NCBI GenBank assembly: GCA_030247885.1
Contig: JAPDRO010000025.1
Coordinates: 1 to 64,000, forward strand
Source: Taxawa tesnikishii (nom. ined.)
Lineage: Eukaryota; Ascomycota; Dothideomycetes; Dothideales
DNA length: 64,000 bases
Direction of reading: 5' to 3'
The position numbers were made by a program, and so were the translations under genes. Numbering within the stretch: the first letter of the stretch is position 1; each line of letters starts with the position of its first letter. A model generated the notes under the pieces. The model was not told the DNA's origin and did not search any database. It was given only the letters and a program-made list of their open reading frames with translations. Positions 1-9,734 of the stretch are shown one piece after another.

Positions 1-101
1 AACCCTAACCCTAACCCTAACCCTAACCCTAACCCTAACCCTAACCCTAACCCTAACCCTAACCCTAACCCTAACCCTAACCCTAACCCTAACCCTAACC
101 C
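1..101 (+). repeat. Telomere repeat array (CCCTAA)n
   Basis: About 17 perfect tandem copies of AACCCT/CCCTAA, uninterrupted. The C-rich strand reads 5' to 3' inwards, so this is the left physical end of a chromosome, with the G-rich strand ending in the 3' overhang. It is the standard TTAGGG telomere of filamentous fungi. The true length may be greater than assembled. Confidence 0.98.
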
Positions 102-183
102 ACTCACTCACTCACTCACTCACTCACTCACTCACTCACTCACTCTTATTCTTACTCATTCTTACTCTCACTCACTCACTCTC
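101..183 (+). repeat. CACT tetranucleotide tract next to the telomere
   Basis: Eleven tandem CACT units (101-144) follow the last telomere repeat directly. A degenerate CTTATT/CTTACT stretch comes next, and a second short run of CACT lies near 168-181. The whole tract lacks G on this strand. Confidence 0.9.
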
Positions 184-850
184 TTTTTCAATGTTTTTTC
201 TCTTTCTACTTTATTTCTTTCTTTCTATTTTATCTCTACTTCTTTTATTCTTCTTATATCTTATTACTCTACTACTTTATTACTTTACTACTCTATTACT
301 CTACTATTCTATTACTCTACTATTTTATTACTCTATTATTTTATTACTTTACTACTTTACTACTTTATTATTTTATTACTTTATTACTATATTTTTATTA
401 CTTTCTTATTCTTTTTAAATATTACTTTAACTCTACTAATTTATTATTCCATTCTTATATTACTATATCTCTATTACTTTACTCCTTATCTTTTACTATA
501 AATCTCTTATTTTAACTTTTTTCTTTTATTTCTTTTCTTTCTTTTATTTTATCTCTTCTTATTTTCCTATTTTTTACTTTTATTCTATTTCTATATTATT
601 ATATCCCTATTACTTAAACTTTCTTTCTTTATTCCTTCCTTATTATAACTCTTATTTTCTAACTTACTTATTTTATTCCTTCTCTTTTTATTACCTTTTC
701 TTTTTATTATCTTCTCTTTTTCTTTATATTATCCTCCCTTACTTTACTTTCCTTTTTACTTTTTTTCTCTTATTCTTAACTAATCTCCTTTTTCTTTTTA
801 TATTCCACTATTTTACTTTAATTTCTTTTACTTTACTATTAAATCTATTA
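184..850 (+). repeat. Almost guanine-free T/C/A subtelomeric tract
   Basis: I scanned this stretch line by line and found one G (position 193) before position 851. It is a loose mixture of TTATTACT-, CTTT- and TTCT-type words without a clean period. The complementary strand, which would be the sense strand of any telomere-ward transcript such as TERRA, is therefore almost free of C. The 75-codon open frame at 191-418 is a low-complexity by-product (Phe/Leu/Tyr/Thr/Ser only) and not a gene. Confidence 0.85.
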
Positions 851-1317
851 GTTTTTCTTTTTCTTTCTTTTATCTTTTTTTATCTTAAGAGATATATCTT
901 TTTCTCTTTAAAATATTATACTTGTTATAGAGAGAAATATTACCTTTTTTTTTTGAAAATCCTATATAGAGAAATATTGTTCCTTTCTTTAAAACTTAGC
1001 TTTTCTATGATTATCGTCTTCTTCATTTATATACTTACTTTTTACCCTTATTTATCTAAACCCTAACTCTTAGTTCTATATTATCCTATATAATCCCTAA
1101 GGTTTAAGAAGAACTTTATTATACTTTAGGATTCTTTCTTAACTTCTTTATAACTTAGCTTAAGTCTATTTAACTAAGTTACTTTCCTTATCTATTAGAC
1201 TTCTTCTTAACTACTCTAACTAACTTATTATTAGGCGTTTACTTTTTGTTAGGACTCTTTCTTGCTTGTCGGAGCTAGTAAGGACCTAACGTATTTACCT
1301 CTTAAGCTATTATCTAT
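851..1317. other. AT-rich subtelomeric spacer without a gene
   Basis: AT-rich DNA with some G, containing a degenerate telomere-like word (CTAAACCCTAA near 1057-1067). I see no open frame worth reporting. The composition resembles the RIP-affected DNA further in. Confidence 0.6.
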
Positions 1318-1420
1318 TTTTTTCCTTCGCTACTTCTTCTGTTTTTTCCTTCACTACTTCTTCTGTTTTTTCCTTCACTACTTCTTCTGTTTTTTCCTTC
1401 ACTACTTCTTCTGTTTTTTC
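1318..1420 (-). repeat. 24-bp minisatellite (4 units plus a partial)
   Basis: Units at 1318-1341, 1342-1365, 1366-1389 and 1390-1413, plus a 7-base partial. The first differs from the rest by one base (CGCTAC against CACTAC). The period is a multiple of three. On the minus strand one frame is open throughout and encodes the octamer EEVVKEKT in tandem. It lies just past the stop codon of the helicase gene and is not in its frame. Confidence 0.9.
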
Positions 1421-1460
1421 TTATAGGTCGTTGCTATTAGTTGTCTCTGACCTCGCTATC

Positions 1461-4400
1461 TTAGAACGACAATAAAGCCTTTGCCGCTACTCTGACTCCC
1501 TGTACCGCCATTCCGCCTCCAAATCTTGTCTCCTCTCCCAACCAGTCAAAGAAATCCTCCACCCCGGCGAATCTGCGCCGGAAGTGGTCCTCTAGCCATC
1601 TGGCTCCTCCGGCGCTCACGAATATCCCGTAACAGAGCGGCAGGACCACGTCTCCGTGCTCACACGCTTCTTCCTTACTGGTCTTGCTGAGCTCAGCCCT
1701 TTGGCAGATGGACTGAGGGTTTAGGCACCAGAAGCAGCTCGTGTACGGACGCAACCACTTTCGTCCGCGTGTCTCGTGCCGCTGCCGTACTCGACTGCGC
1801 TCGTGAAACACCTCATGCCGCCGGGCACACTTGGAGAACTCGTGCTTCCATTCCTCGTCCATCGCACGGCAGAGCAAGCATGTCCCGCGCACGCTGGCCA
1901 GGTCCAGACGGTAGTTGACAAGTTCGGAGTGAGCCTGCAGCCGCTCTTGCTGGATGAGATCGAGTCCGGTGTGGGCGGTCTGCCGTCTTGTCGCGTCCGA
2001 GGCTGCGATTGATCCTCGTGAGCCGCTTTGCAGACGTCGCAAGCCACGTCTTCCGGCATGCACCACCTTCGGTGCTGAGCGAGATCGAGGTGTTCGCTCA
2101 GCGAAGTTCGGAAACATTGCTCGCCTCGTAAGTACTTGTGCACGGCCTGCTTGTCCCGTCGCTTGCGAAGTGACACGTCGTCCCTGCAGCTGCCCGTCTG
2201 CTCCGAACCGACGTCGACGTCGTCTTCGAGCTGTGCCTGCCACGTCGCCGGCAGGAGAACCATCGAGTACGCCTCCATCCCGTCGCGGCCGGCCCGACCC
2301 GACTCCTGCGCGAAGGTGACCAACGAGTCCGGCTCCCCTACGTTCATGACCAGACGTACATGAGCGTGGTCGAAGCCTTCGGCAAGAGCGGTCGTGGCAA
2401 CGAGATACGGGCGGTCGGAGGTATGGATCCAGCGATCAACGATGAGCTTCTTCTGTTCCGGCGTTCCGCTCTTTGCGGTGTATGCAGCACAACCAAGCAG
2501 TTGGCACAGGCTGTCCGCGTCCTCACACGTTCGGACGTATAGGACGATCTTGTCACGGGAATGATCGAACAGGTCGGAGTCGCGCCACGCGTCTTGCGCT
2601 TCGACCGCACTCTGCTCCAGAAGGCTGCCTTTGCGAGGGTCTGCCCTGCGGACCATGTAGAATATGTTGGGTCGGTTGCTCGATGCTCTGATGGTTGTCG
2701 GACGGTAGAGGTAGTTGCGCTCCTCAAACTCCTCTTTCATGGACGGAGGCAGTGTGGCTGTCAGGTAGACAAACTGCGTCCTGAGATTGCGGACCGCAGT
2801 AAGGTCGACGATGCTCGATCGGTAGTCAACGGCAGTCACCGTCAGGTGGCATTCGTCGATCACGATTCGATCGAGTTTCTGCTGGACGATCAGGCTTCGT
2901 GCGTATTTCGTGAAGTGTGTTGTGGCCGCAGCCTCAACGCTGACGATTATCAGCGATGCTTCTCGACTTTCTCCCGGCAACCATTCGAGGTGAGCGATGT
3001 TCAGTTCCCGTATCCGCCGAAGCAGGTCTGCCCGAAGGGATACGAGCGGCACGATGAGGATGGTGATCCCGGCATCAGGCAGCGTACACGGCAACATGAA
3101 GGACAGGCTCTTTCCGGCTCCGGTTGGCAAGATGGCCACCACCTGCTCCGTCCACGACATGATCGTGGTGAGGGTCTGTTCCTGCTCCCTCGATTTCCAC
3201 ATCATTCTCTGGTTGCCGTAGAGCTTTCTGAGCCCTTCCAGCAGAGCCTCTGCCGACCACGGTTTGCGGGGCCGATAGACACCCTTGGCAAGTCGTTCCT
3301 TCAGTCGACACTCTTCTCCGTCCCTCTTTCGCTTCTTGCCTTTTAGCATCGTCTCCACTCCCCAGAAGTCCTGCCACAACGTTGACGCGCGAAGTCCCAT
3401 TCGGATCAGCCCGTCCCACACGTTGCCGAAGGTCGCTCCCGTCTGATTGGCATACGCCCTGTTGACCGTGCGTGTCTTGTGGTTGCGCTGTCTCGTCATC
3501 GCTCGGATATCCTCCTCCATCTCCTCGGCGTCCTCGTCGTCTTCGTTGACTTCGAAGCAGCCTATGTTGCTCGCAAACTTGGTCTTGACGATGGCCACGC
3601 TCATCTGGCGCCAGTTGGAAACGTGAAGCCGGGGTGTGCACGCCCGAGCACTGGCTTCCTCCAGACAACGACTCAACCGTCCTTCGCCCCACACCTTCCG
3701 TCTTTCTCCCACAAGAACGAGGAGAGCAGTGCCTTTGGTGATTGCTGCCGCAGAAAGACCTGTCGTAGCGGCACGACATAGACGAGGTAATCCAGCAACA
3801 GGTCGCCCACCGGATTGGCGAGAAACCGGATGTTTTCCTTGTACCTGCCCGTCTGCTGCTGACCTTTGTGGTATTTGACATGTATCATGACACGATCGTG
3901 GCGGAGTGTGATGGATCGTCGTCGTTGCGTGTTCCGCCAGGTCATGGAGAAGAACTCGCTTTCGCGGATGGGCTGACCGCCACTGATGTGAACGAGGACA
4001 CACAAGCGTTTCAAGAACTCCTGCACAGTTGCCTCGTAGCCGGCTAGCGCACTGTCCCTCCAAACGAAGCCGCTCGCTGATCGACGGTCTTGCTGAAGGA
4101 AAAGGCGGCACAGTTGCTCGGAACGCTCAACGGCGGCCAACAGAGCTTTGTCCGTCCCCTCAGCAGGAGAGCGTTGTCACGATGCTGGATCAAGCTCCAG
4201 CCGACGGTATCGACGTTGCCGCTATCTCTAAGCGCCCAAGACTGCATGCGGCGTAGGTCCTTCTGACCCAGCAGCAAGTCGTCGTACAGTAGCCGTTCGC
4301 ACTCACGGTATTCGGAGAGCAGTAGCGTGGGGATCTGGTCCATACGCAGCTCTGTATCTTCGTATGTCAGGACCTGTTCGCTTTCGTCCCAACAGGCCTC

Positions 4401-5892
4401 ATGATCACCCACGCTGTCCTTCGAGATGCGAAACAGCAACAGGCGCCAGCGGAGTATCTCCCCATCGGCGTCTCGGCCGTCTGCTGCAGATAACTCTCAC
4501 AGCATTCCTTGACGAGCGCGAGCGTTTCTCCCCACCCTGCCGCTCTTTGCGAGCACAGTCATAGAAGATCAGCAGCTGCGCGACCCATATCATCGCAGAC
4601 AGACTGCTGTTGAAGTTGCCGGGTTCCATCCAGCCTTGCGTAGACGGCTTGATGCTTAGCATCGCGCAGAAGCTCACTATTGGCGAGCGGTACCGTCGGG
4701 CTCCGGTAGTGTGACGGATAACGAGCATCCATAACTCAACCAGCCCATCTCTCAGTTGGCCCTTGATCCCTTCACCCGTGCCCGTCGCTCCCCGTTCTGC
4801 TAACCGACGGAGGTTATGCCACACCACCCTTTGCTTGTCCGTCGGTTCGATCACGTCCTCTGGCCGGATCGTCTCCTCCGAGTCAGCACTGAAGTGGTAC
4901 TCGTCACAGATCGCCACTCGCTCCAGGTACGACAGGAACTGTGACGCCAGCTTGAAGTAGACCTTGAGCGTGCCGGGCTCCTTGTAAGGATCGAACGGCC
5001 GAACCTTCCCAATCGACTCGACCTGCGACGACTGGAACCGACTGAGAACGACGCGACATGGCCAAGTGAGCATACAGTCGGGTCCGTCGAAACACCAGCC
5101 GTGCGCCTCCCTGAGCACGTCCTCCATCGCATCGACGATCGTCCGCAGAGGACATCCTTCGTCTCGCGAGGGCACGGCGATCGCTGCTCGGATCTCGTCT
5201 TTCTTCAAGCCGCAGACATGGTCGACGATGCCGGTCTCTCTGAGCCATGGTACCACGGTAGAACGATGCTCGTCGAATCCGCGGACACGGTTGGCCGCAG
5301 ATGCGGCGTCGCGCTCTGCCTGAAGGATGTCTTCTTCTTGCGTCCGGAAGAAGTCACGCTGGTGACCGGCTCGCCTCCGACCGCAAATCTCCAGGTCCGC
5401 TACTTGGACCTCGAAGTACCTCTGCCAGCTTCCGACCTTGAAGAAACGCTGACAGGCGCGGTCGCAAGACCACAGCTTGTTGTGGGTATGGACCTGCTTC
5501 AAACGAGCATCGCCGCCTCGCTTCTGTCCGTTGACCCAGCCGTGTTGCCGCTCACAATGATCTTGCATGCCACGCGGAGTGCGGCATATATAGGGACAAA
5601 GCCTGCCTTCGCCATCTTTCCCGCCACACTTCAAGCCGTCGAAGTACACCGGAAGTCCCGTTACGGGAGGCTCTGTTGCTGCTGGATAGATGACATCTGC
5701 CTCGACTTGCGCAAGTTCGGTAAAAGACCCGACTTTGGCAATAATGTCCCGCCGTTGTTGTAAGCTGAGACGCTTGTGATGCACACGAAGATGTTTGGCG
5801 AGCTGCGAAGGTACGACTGCATACTGACAATGGATGCAAACAAGGATGCGGTGCTGGGCGACTACTTGGAAGAGACGATGAAAATCATCCAT
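1461..5892 (-). CDS. Telomere-linked RecQ-like helicase with OrsD domain (interrupted by 1-base losses)
   Basis: A subtelomeric RecQ-type DEAH helicase gene of about 1,475 codons, reading towards the telomere. The N-terminal part (5892 to about 4534) has the OrsD/DUF3505 layout: a C-x2-C...H-x4-H finger in the first 40 residues and a second Cys/His finger (CPYIC...H-x4-H) about 80 residues on. The helicase core follows: Walker A LPTGAGKS (3108-3131), DECH box (2846-2857), motif III TATLP, and motif VI QESGRAGRDG (about 2278-2307). The C-terminus ends in an FGGGxAVQ-type motif and a stop at 1461. The reading frame changes five times, near 4530, 4460, 4156, 3687 and 1974. Each change fits loss of one base, four of them in a C4 run of the + strand, and homology continues straight across. 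The start at 5892 is the first Met of a sequence that already looks like the family's N-terminus. The family is known next to telomeres in many fungi; its role is uncertain. Base composition is normal, so it has escaped RIP. Confidence 0.85.
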
Positions 5893-6232
5893 CTGAGTCT
5901 TGGCTTGCCTTCACGGCTGCCATACTTGCGAGGCCAGACATAGCTATATTACCTTTCTAAGGATTTAAAGGATCCATGTGATGCTCAGGATCAATTGTTT
6001 AGAGCGTACTGATCACGTCGCATAGACACAGGGCTGGTCTTTGTTTGGAGAGGCCGCCCTGCGAAAATGCGGGAGTGGCCTATGCACAAGGCGCCTCATC
6101 TTTTTCCTTTTAAGACCGCCGCCCTTGATGTTCCATGTATATGGCATATATATGAGTGGTGTTTGGCATGCAGAGAGAATAACCTTATGACAGTATAGTG
6201 TGTGGGTTTCGAGAAGGTTGGGGCTCGGGAAG
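5893..6232. other. Intergenic region upstream of the helicase gene
   Basis: Ordinary-composition DNA between the helicase start and the motif array. It presumably carries the helicase promoter. I recognise no promoter element or gene. Confidence 0.4.
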
Positions 6233-6335
6233 GCAAACGAATCGTGGTCAACAGGTGCAAACGAATCGTGGTCGTTCCTCTAACCCTTAGGGTTATAGCC
6301 CACGCAAAAGCAAACGAATCGTGGCCATTCGTTTG
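6233..6335. repeat. Three copies of GCAAACGAATCGTGG around a head-to-head telomere word
   Basis: The 15-mer occurs at 6233-6247, 6257-6271 and 6310-6324. The third copy continues into an inverted arm, so 6311-6335 is a perfect 9-bp stem (CAAACGAAT / ATTCGTTTG) with a 7-base loop. Between copies two and three lies TAACCCTTAGGGTTA (6281-6295), two telomere words in opposite orientation. A related word, GCAAGCGAATCGTGA, lies at 9311-9325 on the other side of the acyltransferase gene. Confidence 0.8.
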
Positions 6336-6344
6336 ACTTCTACG

Positions 6345-6410
6345 AGTAGTTACGATGTTAGTAAGGGCGAACTACTTAGTAATAGTAAACTACTTAGTAA
6401 TAAAACACGT
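6345..6410 (+). mobile_element. Orphan terminal-repeat fragment of the second Fot1-like family
   Basis: About 65 bp carrying the doubled ACTACTTAGTAAT motif and ending in ACACGT followed by TA. This matches the right terminus of the split element that ends at 30465. No interior of that element lies immediately to the left, so this is a stray terminus. Confidence 0.7.
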
Positions 6411-6795
6411 TAAAAGTAATATTTATAAAGATATTAAGTTAAAACTACTTTAGTTAATAAGAAGACTCGAAACTATTTAGTCTTAATATAAACCCTAAAT
6501 CTAAGTAGCTAATTATAATGCTTTAAAGTATCTAGTCTTAGCGAAGAACTTTAAAATCTTTATTCCTTTTTCTTTCGACGAATAATTATAAATAACTTCG
6601 TAAGACGTAAGAATTATAAAAAATAATATATAGTAAAGTTCTAGATTTAGTAAAGAAGAATAACTACGATATAAAAAGTTTTTTAATAAGACTAATATTT
6701 ATAGAGTTATAAATAAAAGTACTTTAAGTTAAAGATTTTAAAATTTAATTAAATCCCTTTAATACTTAACTTAATCTTAACTCTTATTTACTTAA
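6411..6795. other. AT-rich RIP-affected DNA of unknown origin
   Basis: TpA-rich, with CpA/TpG rare. It lies between two Fot1-like terminal fragments. No open frame or recognisable domain. Confidence 0.5.
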
Positions 6796-7080
6796 AATAT
6801 AGTTAATAAGAATAATAATAATAATATAAGTACTACTTAGTTTATAAAGAAAGTATATACGTAAAGGTACTATAAATATTATAATAAAACTAGTTATAAT
6901 ATACGTACTTATATTATAAAAATAGTAAATTTAAATAATAGTAATACTTTTAAATAGTATTATAAACTAAAGTATATTTTTATATAGTATTATAATATAA
7001 AGGTAATAGTTTATAATAGTCGTAATATTAGTAAGAGTAAATTACTTAATAATAATAAACTACTTAGTAATAAAATACGT
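6796..7080 (+). mobile_element. 3' fragment of a Fot1/Pogo-like DNA transposon
   Basis: From about 6796 the sequence runs parallel to 30180-30465, the 3' end of the split Fot1-like element. It includes the region that encoded the C-terminal cysteine/histidine knuckle and the right terminal inverted repeat ending AATACGT then TA. The rest of the element is missing. It is AT-rich and RIP-mutated. Confidence 0.75.
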
Positions 7081-7330
7081 TAGTCCTTAAAAATTAAGAA
7101 GTCGAAAGAAAAATTAAAAAAGGTTCTTAATAAAAAAGAGTAAAAACTTTAATAAAAAGTAAAAACTCCGGGGATAATAATACTAGGAAAATAAAGTACT
7201 TAAAAACATATATAGAGACTTAAATCCTAAATATATTATTATTATAGTGCGCAAATAGTAGTTAAAGCCAGAAGAGTAGCTTTTTAGTAGTTTACACCCT
7301 AGCTAGTTTACTACCCCGCGGTTTACGTCA
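7081..7330. other. Boundary between RIP-affected DNA and the acyltransferase island
   Basis: AT-rich DNA grading into normal composition near 7250-7340. No gene seen. It contains the 3' flank of the acyltransferase gene. Confidence 0.4.
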
Positions 7331-8812
7331 TTAGTACGCAAAAGTCTTCTTTTCTAACCACCGCCCGAACTTTACTACCCTCTTGTCAACCCTAGTAAAA
7401 TAATCTGCTGCCGTAAACACAAAGAAGAGATGCACAAAGTATACTACTCCATAAGTCCAAAGTGACTCTCCCAAGCTTTCGCGCCATGGCACTAACACCA
7501 ATTCGACGAGGCTAAACTGAACACACCAGTGCATAGCGTAGATGCCAAAGGAGAGCTCGCCGAGGTATTGAGAGAAGCCCCACTGTAGAGGCCTTTGGAG
7601 AACAGGCAGGTTGTCGAGAGAAAGAACTAAGAGGAACGCGCCGATGCTGAGCCACGGATGTTCTTGAAGACCTCTTGGCCATTTCGGAGGAAGCGCTTGG
7701 CGAAGGGCATTCCATGGCCAGGGCGGGTTATCGATTTTTGACACTCTATGGGGTTGGCTGAGCAGTATCAGCGCCATCAGGAATGTGATGCCGTATCCAA
7801 CGCTCGTAGCGATAGAGCTTCCTATTCGTCGCATTCTAGTGCGTGGGACGCGTTCGGTCCCTGGAAGCCTAGGCGACTCTGGTGACGGAGACTGTTCCTG
7901 ACGGTCCATGGATAGGTCCGCGGCGAAGAGGCCATACATGAAGAGAGAGACGTAGATGGCCCGCCAGTAATAGCAAATGGATATCAGCACCCAGCATGCT
8001 GCCATCCTGTGCCTTGTGGATAGTTTGCAAGTTGCCGTACAAAAAGCAAAGACAACCATGGATCCTCGGTACTCGACAGGAATGGTCCATAGCGCGGCGA
8101 GATACTTGCTGTTCAAAGTCTGCTTGGTTACGTACCCTTTCAGATCTGCAAATGGATTGGCGAACGATAGCATTGCCCCGACGAAATCCAAGAATTGTGG
8201 TAAGAAGTCGTCATATCTTTGAACCGAATGATGTCGATACCAATCTAGCCGAACAAGTATAAATGCCACTAGCGCAGCTATGATCGATGAGCCAAAGAGC
8301 CGTAGGTATCGCCTGAAAGTAGACGATGCGAGACATTGTAGAAGATCATTCTGGTTCCGTGTCCGCATCAGCTTCAGCATACGCTGACTGAGAACGTAGC
8401 CTGAAATGACGAAAAAGACGTCGACCATGGCTGTTCCAGCTACAAGGAAGCGGTACGGGGCCCATTGGTCCTCCGTCCAAGATTCGGGGAGGATCCTCGC
8501 GAAGTGGTGGTTCAGGACGATCAGGGCTGCGTATCCTCGGAGTGCATCCAAATATGATGTTGTGTGCAGGTTTTTCTTCGCTGCGAGACCACCTGCTTGG
8601 AGAAAGCGTGGGAGGAGGTCGATGCTGAATAGCCTGCCGATACCACTGCTGAGGAACTCTCGAATCCTCCGCTTAGTTGGCAACCGCAGATTCTCAATCC
8701 TTCTTCGCACTTTGTGCATGGATGTAGACAAACGGAGATTACTGCCGCTCTCGACATTTCCCTCATCTTCAAACTCGAATTCATCGTTGTTTAATAAGAA
8801 CTTGGCCTCCAT
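7331..8812 (-). CDS. Membrane-bound O-acyltransferase, acyltransferase-3 family
   Basis: A single uninterrupted 493-codon frame. Residues about 83-100 carry the family's start motif, S-Y-L-D-A-L-R-G-Y-A-A with N-H-H-F soon after; the conserved His of the R-G...H-H motif is the presumed catalytic base. F-F-V-I-S-G-Y-V-L-S follows in the next segment. About ten hydrophobic segments span the rest, ending with the F-G-I-Y-A-M-H segment near residue 430. Families of this type (PF01757, as in bacterial OafA) transfer acyl groups to sugars or other small acceptors at membranes; the substrate here is unknown. The N-terminal ~80 residues are acidic then basic and probably cytosolic. The start is the first Met of the frame. 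The gene sits as a GC-normal island between two RIP-mutated blocks with no paralogue in the window. Confidence 0.85.
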   Translation of the reverse strand: MEAKFLLNNDEFEFEDEGNVESGSNLRLSTSMHKVRRRIENLRLPTKRRIREFLSSGIGRLFSIDLLPRFLQAGGLAAKKNLHTTSYLDALRGYAALIVLNHHFARILPESWTEDQWAPYRFLVAGTAMVDVFFVISGYVLSQRMLKLMRTRNQNDLLQCLASSTFRRYLRLFGSSIIAALVAFILVRLDWYRHHSVQRYDDFLPQFLDFVGAMLSFANPFADLKGYVTKQTLNSKYLAALWTIPVEYRGSMVVFAFCTATCKLSTRHRMAACWVLISICYYWRAIYVSLFMYGLFAADLSMDRQEQSPSPESPRLPGTERVPRTRMRRIGSSIATSVGYGITFLMALILLSQPHRVSKIDNPPWPWNALRQALPPKWPRGLQEHPWLSIGAFLLVLSLDNLPVLQRPLQWGFSQYLGELSFGIYAMHWCVQFSLVELVLVPWRESLGESLWTYGVVYFVHLFFVFTAADYFTRVDKRVVKFGRWLEKKTFAY

Positions 8813-9539
8813 AGTATGTATCGGAAATCAAAAAAGACGACGTGACGCAAGAGCAAGAATCGATCGGTTCCTGGCGAGAGGATCGGCTGGTCTTAAATAT
8901 CATGGCGAAGCGATCCGAGGCCAGTCCAGCCGTTGAAAGGGGCAACGTTGTATAACTGCCTGAGTGCATCTTGTATTGTCTCTCAGCAAGCCACCGAAGA
9001 TATGGGTGATTTGGATAGGAGGCGGACTAACAAGGAATAGCTACGGAGACAGGCACTAGAGAAGTACATGTACCCCTTAGGAGGTGATTGGTAGATCCCT
9101 GCCGAGTGCACCTTCAAGCCAAGGCAATACGACAAACGGTCGCTTGCATGGATTTACCGCAATCTAGAAAGGCGGGGCTCAGTAGCCTCAGGAGTTGTAA
9201 TGGAGTAGTGCTTCCTTTATCGGCAGTAACGGTCGTTAGCCCCATGCCTTTAGGGTTTGCGCCGCTTCCGGCTCGTAAGTACGGCCCCGCTTTCGCGCGC
9301 GAGTCGGACGCAAGCGAATCGTGAACGCGAGAACGACACGTACGAGTAACACCGAGCCCGTTTTCGATATATCCGTCAGATCCGTCTACAGAAAGAGGAA
9401 CCGTGTAGATGCAAGGCTGCCAAAGAGTTCTTGAGGTGCTACAGAGGGAAGGTACGCAGTCGTTCCGCTAGTAAGATATAAGGGAGCGCGAACTCGCAAT
9501 AGCAATCAAGTATATCGAGGTAGCTATAAAGACTTTCTC
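8813..9539. other. Intergenic region left of the AT-rich block
   Basis: Holds the presumed acyltransferase promoter. A stretch at 9236-9330 shares GCAAGCGAATCGTG with the 6233-6324 array and includes CCTTTAGGGTTT, a telomere-like word. The short open frames here have no recognisable features. Composition falls towards AT from about 9480. Confidence 0.4.
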
Positions 9540-9734
9540 GGATAGTATAGTAATACTAGTCGCGTTCTCTAATAATATTCGCATATTAGACATTTGGAGG
9601 CATATTATCTACCGAGTTATAATAGAGATAGTTAATATACTACTAAATAAAGATTTATTTTCGCTACTTTATTAGCTTAGTAATATTATATATTATTTTT
9701 AACTAGTCTTATATTAAGTTACTTAGAGCGTATA

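Noticed and set aside
191-418. 75-codon open frame beside the telomere resembling a membrane peptide
   Set aside because: Composed only of Phe, Leu, Tyr, Thr, Ser and a few Ile; it is the translation of a G-free low-complexity tract.
2561-3346. 261-codon + strand frame across the helicase gene
   Set aside because: It is the antisense shadow of the helicase core, whose motifs are unambiguous on the minus strand.
5101-5763. 220-codon + strand frame opposite the OrsD domain
   Set aside because: Antisense shadow; no recognisable motif and the minus strand carries the zinc-finger cysteines and histidines.
6281-6295. Interstitial telomere array
   Set aside because: Only one telomere word in each orientation, too short to call an array; reported as part of the motif cluster instead.
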